Origin: Palsa-1150 sp964531095
GTDB lineage: Bacteria; Myxococcota_A; Polyangia; Polyangiales; Polyangiaceae
Assembly: GCA_964531095.1 (NCBI GenBank)
Contig: CAZHED010000003.1
Span: forward strand, 1-64,000
Length of the DNA: 64,000 bases
Direction: 5' to 3'
Shown in pieces: positions 9,381-18,865 of the stretch (position 1 is its first letter; each line of letters begins with the position of its first letter). Both the position numbers and the translations under genes were made by a program. The notes beneath the pieces were generated by a model. It saw nothing but the letters and a program-made list of their open reading frames with translations, had not been told where the DNA came from and did not search any database.

Positions 9381-10199
9381 TCAGACGAAGAAGTCCGGAA
9401 TGAGCTCGGCACCCGGCACAGTCTGGTACCCGTCGAACTCGGTCACGCCCACCGAGCGCAGCAAGTCCTCGTCGATGAAATAGTTGCCGGTGCACGCGCG
9501 GCTCGGGCGCGTGAGAATCGCGTGCGCGGCATCGGCCATGATGTCCGGCCTGCGGCTGCCACGGACCACGCTGTCGCCGCCGAGCAAATTCTGCACGGCG
9601 GCCGTGTCGATGACCGTTCGCGGCCATAGAGCGTTCACTGCGATGCCCGCGCTGCGAAACTCGCCGGCCATCCCGAGGACGAGGAGGCTCATGCCGAACT
9701 TGGCCGTGGTGTACGCGACGTGCGGCGCGAACCACTGCTCGCGCAGGTCGAGGGGGGGAGCGATGTTCAAGATGTGCGGATTCGCAGCCTTCATGAGGTG
9801 CGGGATGCACGCTTGAGAGCACGCGAAAGTGCCTCGCGTGTTGACCTGATGCATGAGGTCGAAGCGCTTCAACGGTGTGTCGAGTGTGCCTGTCAGACTG
9901 AGCGCGCTCGCGTTGTTCACGAGCACGTCGATGCCCCCGAACGTCGCCGCCGCTTCGGCGACCGCGGCACGGATCTGTTCTTCGACGCGCACGTCGACCG
10001 GACAAGCGAGAGCCCGCCCGCCCGCGTTCTCAATTTCCTCGGCCGCCGTGTGGATCGTACCGGGCAGCTTGGGGTGCGGCGCGGCCGTCTTCGCCGCGAC
10101 CACGACGTTCGCCCCGTCGCGCGCGGCACGCAGGGCGATCGCTTTGCCGATGCCACGGCTGGCACCGGTGATGAAGATCGTTTTGCCCCGGAGTGTCAC
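9381..10199 (-). CDS. SDR family oxidoreductase, HSDL2-like
   Basis: This 272-residue short-chain dehydrogenase has the nucleotide-binding motif TGASRGIG at 11-18, NNAS at 95-98, Asn120 in VNTRG, and the catalytic pair Tyr163 and Lys167 (YTTAK). The sequence around ILN-PP-L-L...W and YGMS-like FGMSLLVLGMAGEF is characteristic of the HSDL2 branch, whose members are linked to fatty-acid or steroid metabolism. It should use NAD(P)H on a hydroxyacyl or keto substrate. At residues 147-149 it reads Ala-Pro-Pro, whereas relatives I remember have Ser-Pro-Pro. It starts with GTG, whose last bases form GTGA with the stop of the small upstream gene, indicating translational coupling. Confidence 0.88.
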   Translation of the reverse strand: MTLRGKTIFITGASRGIGKAIALRAARDGANVVVAAKTAAPHPKLPGTIHTAAEEIENAGGRALACPVDVRVEEQIRAAVAEAAATFGGIDVLVNNASALSLTGTLDTPLKRFDLMHQVNTRGTFACSQACIPHLMKAANPHILNIAPPLDLREQWFAPHVAYTTAKFGMSLLVLGMAGEFRSAGIAVNALWPRTVIDTAAVQNLLGGDSVVRGSRRPDIMADAAHAILTRPSRACTGNYFIDEDLLRSVGVTEFDGYQTVPGAELIPDFFV

Positions 10200-10363
10200 G
10201 CCGCGCGACGCCGCTCGTAATGCAGGATGTCGCGGAGCGCGTCAGCGAACGCCCGGACGAAGGCGTGGTTCGAGTCCCCGTTGCTTCGCTTGCGGCGAGA
10301 GCGCTGCTCAGAGCCCTGCATGCCCGCCGGCCGCGATCCGCTCATCTTCGCCATGTTCGTCAT
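10196..10363 (-). CDS. Small ORF translationally coupled to the SDR gene
   Basis: This candidate gene encodes 55 residues beginning MTNMAKMSGSRPAG and ending RAFADALRDILHYERRRAA. The second half is predicted to be an amphipathic helix. I support it on two points. GGAG lies about 9 bases before the ATG at 10363. Its TGA stop also overlaps the GTG start of the SDR gene as GTGA, the typical arrangement of coupled genes. It has no domain I know. It could be a small partner protein or a leader peptide that tunes SDR translation. Chance is possible because GC-rich DNA has many open frames. Confidence 0.5.
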   Translation of the reverse strand: MTNMAKMSGSRPAGMQGSEQRSRRKRSNGDSNHAFVRAFADALRDILHYERRRAA

Positions 10364-10779
10364 GTTTGTCCGCTCCGGGAACAAATGGAACAAGCAAAAT
10401 TCTAGCGCTTGATCGGCGCGCTCACCCGTCACAGATGCGCCGCACCCGACGCTGTTTGCCCGTCGAGCCCGTAGCCCAGCCATCCTGCCACGCCCGCGCG
10501 GGCCAGTCACGCGTCGTCGCAACGAAAGGGGTCGCACCCGCGCACCTTCACCCGGAAATCGCGGACGCCGGGCGGCGGGAGCCCGCGGCACGACGCTTGA
10601 AAAGCTGTCACCCAGCACCTCGCGGGGCGCGTCGCGCGCCACCTCCATTGACCCGATCCTCGCACGACCGCGCGACGCCCCCGCGGGCGCTCTTCTCTCC
10701 GCAAGTCTGCGCAAGCTTGGTCGACCGCTTCGCCGCGGCTCACCGGATCTTTCGTCGCGGGGCGCGCGCCAAGGCGCCT
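10364..10779. other. Intergenic stretch without a convincing gene
   Basis: The 416 bases between the small ORF and the end of mfd hold open frames on both strands, but none has family resemblance or a good ribosome site. The part nearest 10370-10405 is relatively A/T-rich and may hold the promoter of the small ORF-SDR unit. I see no strong repeat or terminator. Confidence 0.5.
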
Positions 10780-13700
10780 CTACGACGCGTCCCTCCAACA
10801 GCCAGCGAGCTCCGACAGTGCCGACTCGGCGTGGGTGAGGCCGTCGGCGACAGAATCGAAGCGACGCGAGAGGCGCATGTCGGGCGTGAGCTTCCACGCA
10901 CCGCGCGTTTTCTTGATGAGCGCCATGATCTTCTCCGGGTCGAGGGGCGTGTCGTCGCGGAGGTGGAAGATCACCGATTGCTCGCTCGCCTCGCAACCGA
11001 GCGCGCGAAGGCGCCTCAACTCGGTCTTGAGCGACATGAGCTTGACGAGTCGTCGCGCTTCCTCGGGAGGCGCACCGAAGCGGTCCTCCATCTCGGCGGC
11101 GATGTCCGATACGTGCCCTTCGTCGACGGCGCTCGCCAGCCGCTTGTAGAGCGACAGCCGAACGCCGACGTCGCCGACGTAGTCGTCGGGCAAGAGGGCC
11201 TCGACGTCGAAGCTGAGCTCCGGGTCGACCTCGTGCGAGACCTCTTCGCCCCCGAGCTCCTGCACGGCCTCGTCGAGCATACGACAGAACATGTCCAGGC
11301 CCACGCTGGCGACGTTGCCGGATTGCTCGGCGCCGAGCAGATCGCCCGCCCCGCGCAGCTCGAGATCGAGCGAAGCGATCTGGAAACCGCTACCGAGCTC
11401 CGTGTGTCGCTCGAGGGCCTCGATTCGCGAGCGCGACTCGTCGGTCATCGCGTTCTCCGGGGGAACGACGAGGTAGCAATACGCACGCTCTTTCCCACGC
11501 CCGACGCGGCCGCGGAGCTGGTAAAGTTGCGCCAAACCGAAGAGGTCCGCGCGGTCGATGATCATCGTGTTCGCTCGCGGAATATCGAGGCCGCTCTCGA
11601 TGATCGCCGTCGACGCGAGGACATCGTAGCGCCCGTCGACGAAGTCGAGCATCGTCTCCTCGAGTGAGGCCTCCCCCATCTGCCCGTGCGCGACGGCAAC
11701 GCGCGCGGTGGGAACGAGCTCCTGAACGCGCTGCGCCTTTTCGTACAGCTTCTCGATCCGGTTGTAGACGTAGAAGCATTGCCCGCCCCGCGCGAGCTCG
11801 CGCTCGACCGCTTCGCGCACGACTTGCTCGTCCCAGTGAGTGACGATTGTGCGTACGGCCCGGCGGTCGACGGGAGGCGTCGTGATGAGCGATAGGTCTC
11901 GAAGCCCGCTGACGGCCATCTGCAACGTGCGGGGGATCGGCGTCGCCGTCAGCGTGAGGACATCGACCTGCGCGCGCAGTTGCTTGATGCGCTCTTTGTG
12001 CGTGACGCCGAAGCGCTGCTCCTCGTCGACGACGAGCAGCCCGAGGTCCTTGAAGTGCACGTCTTTCGAGAGCAGGCGATGCGTTCCGACGACGACGTCC
12101 ACCTTACCCTCCCTCAGGCCGAGGATCGTCTCCTCCTGCTCCTTCCTCGTTTGGAAGCGCGACAGCGCTCGGATGGCGATCGGGTATCCCGCCATTCTGG
12201 CTTCGAAGGTGCGAAAGTGCTGCGACGCGAGCACGGTCGTGGGGCAGAGGAGCGCCACCTGCTTGCCGCTCATCGCAGCGCGAAACGCGGCGCGCAGCGC
12301 GACTTCCGTCTTGCCGAAGCCGACGTCACCGCACACGAGCCGATCCATGGGGCGCGGCGACTCGAGGTCTTTGTTCACTTCGTCGATCGCGCGCGCCTGA
12401 TCGACCGTCTCGTCGAACGGGAACGTGGCCTCGAAGGCACGGTAGTCGTCGTCGGCCGGCGCGATGGCCGCACCGCGCGCCGCCCGGCGTTCGGCGTAGA
12501 GCCGCAACAGCTCGTCGGCCATCTTGCGCACTTCGCGAGCGACGCGTGCCTTCGTCCGCGCGAACGTGCCGCCGCCCAGGCGGTCCAGCTTCGGCTGCGC
12601 GTTTTCTCCGCCGGCGTATTTCTCGAGTTGGTTGAGGCGCCAGACCGGCAAGTACAGCTTGTCGCCGCCCGCGTATTCGACGGCGATGAGGTCGACGGTC
12701 AGGCCGGAGACTTTCTTGTGCACGAGTCCTTGGTACTTGCCAATGCCGTGCTCGACGTGCACCACGTAGTCGCCCGGGGCGAGGCTCCGCAGGTCCTCGA
12801 GGAAGGCGCGCGCCGTGTCGACGGTGCGGGCTCGCTCGCGCCTGCGGTGCACGCGCGCGCCGAAGATCTCCTCCTCCGTGACGAGCACGATTCCGTCGGC
12901 CGGTAGAACGACGCCTCGCGCGAGCGGGCCGACGACGACTTGCACTTGATCGGCCGGCTGATCGAGCCACCTCGGATCGAACGCGCCCAAGCGCGCCTTG
13001 CATCGGACTCCTTGATGTCCGAGCAGCGTGACGAGCCGCTCGGCCTGGGTCTGGGCGCGTGCGGCGAGAAATATCGCGAGGCCATGCTCGCGCCAGTGCA
13101 CGATGCGCCGTACGAGCGGGGCCAGGCCGGCGTTCTTTCCTTTGGATGACCTCGCGGTCCTGACCGCGCGGGCCAGATCTTCGTTGTCGCGTGACGCCAG
13201 ATCCAGCGGCTCTAGCGCGCTCTCGAATGTGCCGAGGCCTCCTTCCGCCGCGCCGGTCACCGCCGTCCGATGAAGAGCAACGATCGTCCGCGAGGCGAGA
13301 TTCCTCGCCACGTCCTCCTCGTCCACATAGTACGTGGCAGGCGAGAACGACGGACCGGCCCCCGCCTTGTGGGCCGCGTCCTGCTCGGCGCGAGCCAGCT
13401 CGTCGCGCACGGCGCGCGTGATCGACGGAGGATCGTCGAGCACCACGACCGCGCCCTCTGGAAGGTAAGCGAGCAGTGGATCGAGCTCGTCGTAGTACGC
13501 CGGAAGAAACGCCTCGGCCCCGAAGAACGCGCGCCCGCCCGCGACGTCTTCGACGAGCGCGCGCGTCTTGGTCGTCGGCCAGTCGATCGACTCCGCCAGG
13601 TGGGTGACCCGCTCGCGCGCGCGCGCGGCCGTGGCTGCGTCGAGAATCGCCTCGCGCACCGGCGGCAGCCAGAGTTGCTTCAGCTCGGGCGCGCCCTTCT

Positions 13701-14496
13701 TCGTCGTCTGGTCGACCGAGTCGAAGGGCTTCATCGAGAGCACCATCTCCCCGTAGAGCTCGACGCGCACGGGCGAGTCGCTCGACGGCGGCCAAATGTC
13801 GAGCAGCGCACCTCGCACGGCGAAGCTGCCCCGGTCTTCGACCACGGGCACCCGCAGATATCCCGCCTCGCTCAGCGAACGTACGAGCGCCTCCCGGTCG
13901 ATCTCCTGCTCGGCGAGGATGCGGTCCGCTCGCCGCTGGAGCGCCTTGCGCGGAACGACTTTGCGCACGAGCGCTGCGGCCGGCAGGGCCACCAGGCTCC
14001 ACGCTAGCTCGTGGGCAAGATGAAACAGCGTCGCCATTCGGCTCATCGCAGCGGCGCGGTCGGGGCTGACGTCGGCGTAGGGCGATGACTCGTTTGCCGC
14101 GAACAGGAGCACGTCGCCTTCGCCGGTGTCCTCGGTCTCGTCGTCCAATGCGCCCCGCGTGAAGAAGCCGGCGTCTTGCGCGGCCCGGCGCGCCGCGTCC
14201 GAGTCGCTCGTGACGAAGACGACCCGATGGCCCGCGCGGACGAGCGCAGCGGCGACGGCTGGCCCGGCGCTGCCCCTGACCCCCGCGACGTCGATGCGGC
14301 GCGTCGACGGCCGAGTCGCGAGGAGAGACTTCGCCCGAGCAACCACGTCGCGCACCCGAACGGCGACGACCCCCTCAGGCGGGAGGAGCGACCCGAGCGG
14401 CTCGACCTCTTCGGCGGGCGCCGGAGACGCGAGCTCGTCGGCCGTCAGACCCGTCCGCTCGGCGAGCGTGGACGTCATCAAGGGGGGACTCGGCAT
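10780..14496 (-). CDS. mfd: Transcription-repair coupling factor Mfd
   Basis: This 1238-residue protein has the full Mfd layout and usual length. It has a UvrB-like N-terminal module (about 1-450) and a CarD-like RNA-polymerase interaction domain near 565-640 (LAPGDYVVHVEHGIGKYQG). It then has an SF2 translocase with Walker A GDVGFGKTE near 716-724 and the Walker B form DEEQRFG near 820-826, and a C-terminal TRCF domain from about 1080. It displaces RNA polymerase stalled at lesions and recruits UvrA. The first ATG is at 14496; a second in-frame ATG at 14478 has no better ribosome site. It stands alone on the minus strand, with 40 bp to the downstream stop of the DUF1579-like gene. Confidence 0.97.
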   Translation of the reverse strand: MPSPPLMTSTLAERTGLTADELASPAPAEEVEPLGSLLPPEGVVAVRVRDVVARAKSLLATRPSTRRIDVAGVRGSAGPAVAAALVRAGHRVVFVTSDSDAARRAAQDAGFFTRGALDDETEDTGEGDVLLFAANESSPYADVSPDRAAAMSRMATLFHLAHELAWSLVALPAAALVRKVVPRKALQRRADRILAEQEIDREALVRSLSEAGYLRVPVVEDRGSFAVRGALLDIWPPSSDSPVRVELYGEMVLSMKPFDSVDQTTKKGAPELKQLWLPPVREAILDAATAARARERVTHLAESIDWPTTKTRALVEDVAGGRAFFGAEAFLPAYYDELDPLLAYLPEGAVVVLDDPPSITRAVRDELARAEQDAAHKAGAGPSFSPATYYVDEEDVARNLASRTIVALHRTAVTGAAEGGLGTFESALEPLDLASRDNEDLARAVRTARSSKGKNAGLAPLVRRIVHWREHGLAIFLAARAQTQAERLVTLLGHQGVRCKARLGAFDPRWLDQPADQVQVVVGPLARGVVLPADGIVLVTEEEIFGARVHRRRERARTVDTARAFLEDLRSLAPGDYVVHVEHGIGKYQGLVHKKVSGLTVDLIAVEYAGGDKLYLPVWRLNQLEKYAGGENAQPKLDRLGGGTFARTKARVAREVRKMADELLRLYAERRAARGAAIAPADDDYRAFEATFPFDETVDQARAIDEVNKDLESPRPMDRLVCGDVGFGKTEVALRAAFRAAMSGKQVALLCPTTVLASQHFRTFEARMAGYPIAIRALSRFQTRKEQEETILGLREGKVDVVVGTHRLLSKDVHFKDLGLLVVDEEQRFGVTHKERIKQLRAQVDVLTLTATPIPRTLQMAVSGLRDLSLITTPPVDRRAVRTIVTHWDEQVVREAVERELARGGQCFYVYNRIEKLYEKAQRVQELVPTARVAVAHGQMGEASLEETMLDFVDGRYDVLASTAIIESGLDIPRANTMIIDRADLFGLAQLYQLRGRVGRGKERAYCYLVVPPENAMTDESRSRIEALERHTELGSGFQIASLDLELRGAGDLLGAEQSGNVASVGLDMFCRMLDEAVQELGGEEVSHEVDPELSFDVEALLPDDYVGDVGVRLSLYKRLASAVDEGHVSDIAAEMEDRFGAPPEEARRLVKLMSLKTELRRLRALGCEASEQSVIFHLRDDTPLDPEKIMALIKKTRGAWKLTPDMRLSRRFDSVADGLTHAESALSELAGCWRDAS

Positions 14497-14536
14497 CGAC
14501 CGCGCTTTCTACCCACCCCAGCCGCTCAGCCTGCAT

Positions 14537-15004
14537 TCATGCCGGGGGCTTTTGCCGTAGATAGCGCACGGTCATCACTTCGAACTCCCCCCCGTCGGGC
14601 AACGGGACGAACGAGCGAAACACGCGCACGTCGTCGTCGGGCCTTTCGGTCACCTCGCGCCACCGCATTTGCGATCCGTCGGGGCGCGTCATCTCGCCGA
14701 CGAAGGCCATCGTCCGCGTCGCCTCGTCCCATCTGCCTTGCATGATGACCAGCCCCCGGCGCAGCGGGTCGACCCAGGTGCCCACGTACCGGCCGTGAAT
14801 CGAGTCCCAGCCGCAGATTCCGTGCCCCTCGAAGCCGCTCGTTTCGTTCTTGAAATCGCTGACGAGCCAAGGCCCGCACATGCGGTTGACCATCGTCCCC
14901 TCGCTGGTCTGAACCGAGGCGCCACGCTCGGGGCGCACCTCGACCTCGGCTCGCCAGAGGCCGGCGTCCGCGGCGAGGACCTCGACCTCCGGGCTCGCTT
15001 GCAT
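14537..15004 (-). CDS. DUF1579-like protein
   Basis: This 155-residue soluble protein resembles the DUF1579 family, a small beta-barrel of lipocalin-like type. The supporting pattern is an early acidic segment (PEVEVLAADAGLWRAEVEV), then GPWLVSDFKNE, GHGICGWDS, YVGTWVDPLRRG, a WDEATRTMAF strand and a final EVMTVRYLRQ. Family members have no assigned reaction. The start at 15004 lies 28 bp beyond the stop of the upstream RND transporter gene, so both may be in one transcript. The call rests on remembered family pattern and is fairly good. Confidence 0.75.
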   Translation of the reverse strand: MQASPEVEVLAADAGLWRAEVEVRPERGASVQTSEGTMVNRMCGPWLVSDFKNETSGFEGHGICGWDSIHGRYVGTWVDPLRRGLVIMQGRWDEATRTMAFVGEMTRPDGSQMRWREVTERPDDDVRVFRSFVPLPDGGEFEVMTVRYLRQKPPA

Positions 15005-15032
15005 GAGCGCGAGTATCGCATCGAAGGGGCGT

Positions 15033-17459
15033 CTATGGGGAGGAGTTGGCCGCGTCGTGGCTCCCCAGCACCCGGAGCGCCGCGGGAACGACCACCAGCG
15101 CTGCCGCGAGGCCCGCGAGCACCCCGAGCGTACCGACGATCCCGAGATCGCGCAGCCCGTCGAACCGGCACCCCACCAGGGCCAGGAATCCGCCGGCCGT
15201 GGTGAGAGCGGTGGCGGCAACGAGCGACCCTTGGGAGGCGAGCGCGTCGCGAATCGTTCGCCCGCGCGCCGCGAAGAGCAGAAACATCGACTCGTCGATC
15301 GTCACGCCGAAGAGCACCGGAAGCACCAGCGCGTCGTACACGTGCCAGCGGATCGCGAGAACGCGCATCGCTACGCCGACCGCGGCCATCTCACAACCAA
15401 GCGTCGCCAGCGCCACGATCGCTTGGCGGGCGCTCCTGAGCGCGACGCGCATCGCGAGCGCGACGACGCCGAGCGCGACCCCGCCCACGACAAGGAGGTC
15501 ACGCGACAGCACGTCGCGCAGCGCCCGATCGATGGCCCCGAACCCGGTGATGGCGGAGGATGGGTCGGCGCCGTGAATCGCCACCCGGGCGCGCTCGTCC
15601 GCGGCGGGGTCATTGGTGGGCCTCACGTAGGTCGCGACCAGCCATTCGCCGCCGTCGCGCGCGAGGTGACGGGCGGCGAGCCAGGAGAGGGCAGCCTCGG
15701 CCGGAGAATCCGCGGCCCGCGCCGTCGAGGGGTGGGCGAAGGCGTCGAGCGCGCCGGCGCAGGCGTCGAGGTCGAAGCCGGAATCGCGTAACGCCGATTC
15801 GAGCGCGGCGCGGCGCGAAGGCAGGTCGAGCGCGTCGCGGACCGACAGACGCGCCCGCTGGGTTGGCATGGAGGGGGCGAAGGTCGCGAGAGCGTCGAAG
15901 CCGTCGATCGTCCGGTCGCGCGCCAGGGGCTCCAGCGCTTCGGCGACGCGATCGGCTCTCTGCCGTGCCCCGTCCTCGGAGCGGTCCACGCTCAGTACGA
16001 TCCATTGCCCCGGCTCCCCCCCGAAAAGCGCGTACACATGCTCTTGAGCGACCAGCGGCGCGAGGGCGCGAGGCCGGATTGCGACCATCGCCGGAGCCGG
16101 CTGCGGCCACCCCATCAGCGTGATCGCGGCGATGGGCGATGCACACACGCCCAGCGCCCACAGCGCGCGCCGCCGGGTCGCGGTCACCCATGCGAGTGCG
16201 TCGATCCAGCGCGCCGGACGGAGCGGCGGCGGCTCTGCGCGCTCGAGCCACGCTCCTATCTCCGGCGTCACGAGCAAGATCGCGACCGCGGTCAGCACCT
16301 CCCCTGCGGCACACAGGAGTCCGAGCTGCCTTATCGCGCGCAGCCCGCCGAACGCGAGGGACGCAAACGCGACCCCCGCGACGCCCGCCGCCGTGAGCGT
16401 GGGCTGCCAGGTGACCGCGCGCGCGCGCCTGGCGGCTTCACCAGGCGGGAAGCCCGCGCGGCGCGCCTCGAGGAGCGCTGCGTACACGTGGACGCCGGTG
16501 TCGACGCCGACTCCGACGACGACGGCTGCGAACCCGATGGCCACGGCGCTCAACCCCGCCGGAAGCAGCGCAGCGATGCCCGTCGTCCAGAGTGTGCCCA
16601 GAACCAGCGGCGGCAAGACCGCGACGAGCGCGCGCACGCGACGGAACGTGAATACGAACGCGAGCGAAGCGAAGACCAGGGAAAGCGAGCCGCTGACCGC
16701 AAGGTCGCGCCGGAGCATCCGCTCGGTTGCCCACGCAATCGCGTGCCCCCCCGCCAGCTCCGTCGTGACGCCACGGATACCGCCGCGCGCGACGGCCAGG
16801 TCCGCGCGTTCGACGTCCTCGACGAGCCCCTGGGCCTCCGCCGAAACGAACGCGCTGCCGCGCGGCTCCGCGACGATGAGGCGCGCGCGCCCGCCGTCCG
16901 CCACGAACGGGCCGCCGGCCCGTGCCGGAACGCCCGCTGCCAGCTCGGCGCGCGACTCCCAGGGTATCTCCGAGAGCCGTAGCGGATCGCGAGCAAGCCA
17001 CGCTTCCACCTCGGCGTCCACTGCCGGGGAGAGGAGCATGGCCCGCGTCTCGGCGAGGCGTGCCCGCATCCCCTCCGGGGTCACCGCGCTTGCAAGCCGA
17101 GCCCGCGCTTGCGGCCCCGCGTACGCCCATGCGAGCGTCGGGTCCGGGGACTTCGGCGGGCCTGGCGCGCGATCGATCACGCGCGCGACGGACGGCGCAT
17201 CGCGGAGCGACGTCGCGATCATGTCGGCCGCCGCTTGCACGTCGTCGGCCCGTTGCCCCCGGACGAGCACGATCGCCGGATCGCGCACGCCGAAGGCCCG
17301 CGTCCAGCGCACGAGCGTCGCGGCGTCTCCCGATTCGGGAAGCATCGTCGACAAATCCCCCGAGAGGCGAAGCTTGTCCGCCGTCAACCAGGCGGATGCG
17401 ATCGTCGCGACGATTAGAGCGAAGCGCAGCACGCGCGCACGAGTGGGGGCGAGGGTCAT
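15033..17459 (-). CDS. RND/MMPL-family transporter
   Basis: This 808-residue membrane protein has the two-fold RND layout. It has an N-terminal helix (about 11-28), a periplasmic region holding the LSGDLSTMLPESGDA motif typical of MMPL/HpnN-like exporters, and a block of five or six helices near 235-410 with GVGVDTGVHVYAALLEARR. A second periplasmic domain and a last helical block from about 655 (VTIDESMFLLFAARG) follow. These features fit proton-driven export of lipids or other hydrophobic compounds across or out of the inner membrane. No membrane-fusion or outer-membrane partner is adjacent, as is usual for the MMPL type. The CNNM/HlyC-like gene upstream ends 13 bp before its start, so co-transcription is likely. 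Confidence 0.85.
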   Translation of the reverse strand: MTLAPTRARVLRFALIVATIASAWLTADKLRLSGDLSTMLPESGDAATLVRWTRAFGVRDPAIVLVRGQRADDVQAAADMIATSLRDAPSVARVIDRAPGPPKSPDPTLAWAYAGPQARARLASAVTPEGMRARLAETRAMLLSPAVDAEVEAWLARDPLRLSEIPWESRAELAAGVPARAGGPFVADGGRARLIVAEPRGSAFVSAEAQGLVEDVERADLAVARGGIRGVTTELAGGHAIAWATERMLRRDLAVSGSLSLVFASLAFVFTFRRVRALVAVLPPLVLGTLWTTGIAALLPAGLSAVAIGFAAVVVGVGVDTGVHVYAALLEARRAGFPPGEAARRARAVTWQPTLTAAGVAGVAFASLAFGGLRAIRQLGLLCAAGEVLTAVAILLVTPEIGAWLERAEPPPLRPARWIDALAWVTATRRRALWALGVCASPIAAITLMGWPQPAPAMVAIRPRALAPLVAQEHVYALFGGEPGQWIVLSVDRSEDGARQRADRVAEALEPLARDRTIDGFDALATFAPSMPTQRARLSVRDALDLPSRRAALESALRDSGFDLDACAGALDAFAHPSTARAADSPAEAALSWLAARHLARDGGEWLVATYVRPTNDPAADERARVAIHGADPSSAITGFGAIDRALRDVLSRDLLVVGGVALGVVALAMRVALRSARQAIVALATLGCEMAAVGVAMRVLAIRWHVYDALVLPVLFGVTIDESMFLLFAARGRTIRDALASQGSLVAATALTTAGGFLALVGCRFDGLRDLGIVGTLGVLAGLAAALVVVPAALRVLGSHDAANSSP

Positions 17460-17472
17460 TTTCTATCCCGAG

Positions 17473-18825
17473 CTAGAGCTGCCCGCTCGAGTCCGTCGCT
17501 TTGGCGACCCCCACGTCGTCCGCGGCCTTGTGCAGCGCCAAGCGAATGCGCGTCACGCGTCGCCGGCTTATCGCAGTCACCTCGGCGGTCGCCCCTCGGG
17601 CGAGATCGACTTTGTCGCCGGCCCTCGGCAGCCGCCCCAACAGCTCCACGACGAACGCTCCGACCTGCTCGCCGAGCTCGTTGTCGGGCACCTGAACGCC
17701 GATGGCGCGAACCTCCTCCATGGCAGCGCGTCCATCGACCTCCCACACGCCTTCGGCGTCAGGAACTTTGACGACCCGCTGGGGCTCCTCGTCGAACTCG
17801 TCACGGATCTCGCCGACGATCTCTTCGAGCAGGTCTTCCATCGTCACAATGCCGCTCGTTCCGCCGTACTCGTCGACGACGACGGCGATCGGGACCTGTT
17901 TGCGCTGCATCTCGCGCAGTACGTCGACGCCGCTCTGCACCTCGGGGACGAACAGAATGTCGCGGCGAAGCGGCGAGAGCTCAGAGAGGGTGTCGCCGCC
18001 CGGATGGAGGAGAAAGTCCTTCGCGTAGAGGTAGCCGGCGACGTCGTCGAGCGAGCGGCCGTTGGTCAATACGACGCGCGAGAACTGGTGCGTGCGCACG
18101 AAGTCGTGGGCGTCCCGGCCGCTCGTCTGAAGCGGAAGCGATACGACGTCGACGCGCGGAACCATCGAATGGCGGGCGGCGCGCTGGGAGAAGCGCATCA
18201 CGCGCTCGAAGAGCTCGGCAGTCGATCGGCCGTGCGGCGAGCGCACGGCGCTCGCGGCAAGGATGGCCAGGATCTCGTCCTGGCTGAAACGGCCCTCGAC
18301 GCTGGCCACGTCCGGCGACATTCCCATCGCGCGCAGCACGAGGCCCGACGTGCGCTCCAGCAGCCACAAGAGCGGCAGGAACGCGACGTAGATGAAGCGA
18401 AGCGGTATCGCGGCCGCCAGTGCCGTCGCTTCCGTACGCTGGATCGCGATGAGCTTCGGGACGAGCTCGCCGAAGAGGACGTGGCCGAACGTGAGGAGCA
18501 CGAAGGCGAAGACGTCCAGCGCGACGTGCGCCGCCCTCGAGGCTGGCGCATCGGTGAAGGCGGCGTGGGCCCGATCGAGCAAGGCCGCGAGCGACGGCTC
18601 GCCGATCCATCCGAGCCCCAGGCTGGCCAGCGTGATCCCGAACTGCGTCACCGACAAGTAACGGTCAAGCCGGCCGACGATCGACTCCGCCAGGATCGCC
18701 CTTTTGTCCCCTCGGCGCGCCTTGGCTCGCAGCTGCGTCGCCCGGACCTTGACGACCGCGAACTCGGCGGCGACGAAGAATCCATTGAGAACGATACAGA
18801 TCGCGGCGACAAGAAGTCCCCACAC
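17473..18825 (-). CDS. CNNM/HlyC/CorC-family protein with CBS domains
   Basis: This 450-residue protein has the family's three parts: a DUF21 membrane domain with about four helices (1-200, opening LLVAAICIVLNGFFVAAEFAVV), a CBS pair at about 210-340 (VDEYGGTSGIVTMEDLLEEIVGEI covers its end) and a CorC/HlyC C-terminal domain (WEVDGRAAMEEVRAIG). Relatives are thought to move or sense Mg2+ and are often misnamed hemolysins. It is divergent from the antiporter gene by only 40 bp, so their promoters must overlap. Both deal with cation balance, which suggests a shared job, but that is inference. Confidence 0.9.
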   Translation of the reverse strand: MWGLLVAAICIVLNGFFVAAEFAVVKVRATQLRAKARRGDKRAILAESIVGRLDRYLSVTQFGITLASLGLGWIGEPSLAALLDRAHAAFTDAPASRAAHVALDVFAFVLLTFGHVLFGELVPKLIAIQRTEATALAAAIPLRFIYVAFLPLLWLLERTSGLVLRAMGMSPDVASVEGRFSQDEILAILAASAVRSPHGRSTAELFERVMRFSQRAARHSMVPRVDVVSLPLQTSGRDAHDFVRTHQFSRVVLTNGRSLDDVAGYLYAKDFLLHPGGDTLSELSPLRRDILFVPEVQSGVDVLREMQRKQVPIAVVVDEYGGTSGIVTMEDLLEEIVGEIRDEFDEEPQRVVKVPDAEGVWEVDGRAAMEEVRAIGVQVPDNELGEQVGAFVVELLGRLPRAGDKVDLARGATAEVTAISRRRVTRIRLALHKAADDVGVAKATDSSGQL

Positions 18826-18865
18826 GGGGAGGCATACGTATCATGGCCACAGGTAACGCGGGACC

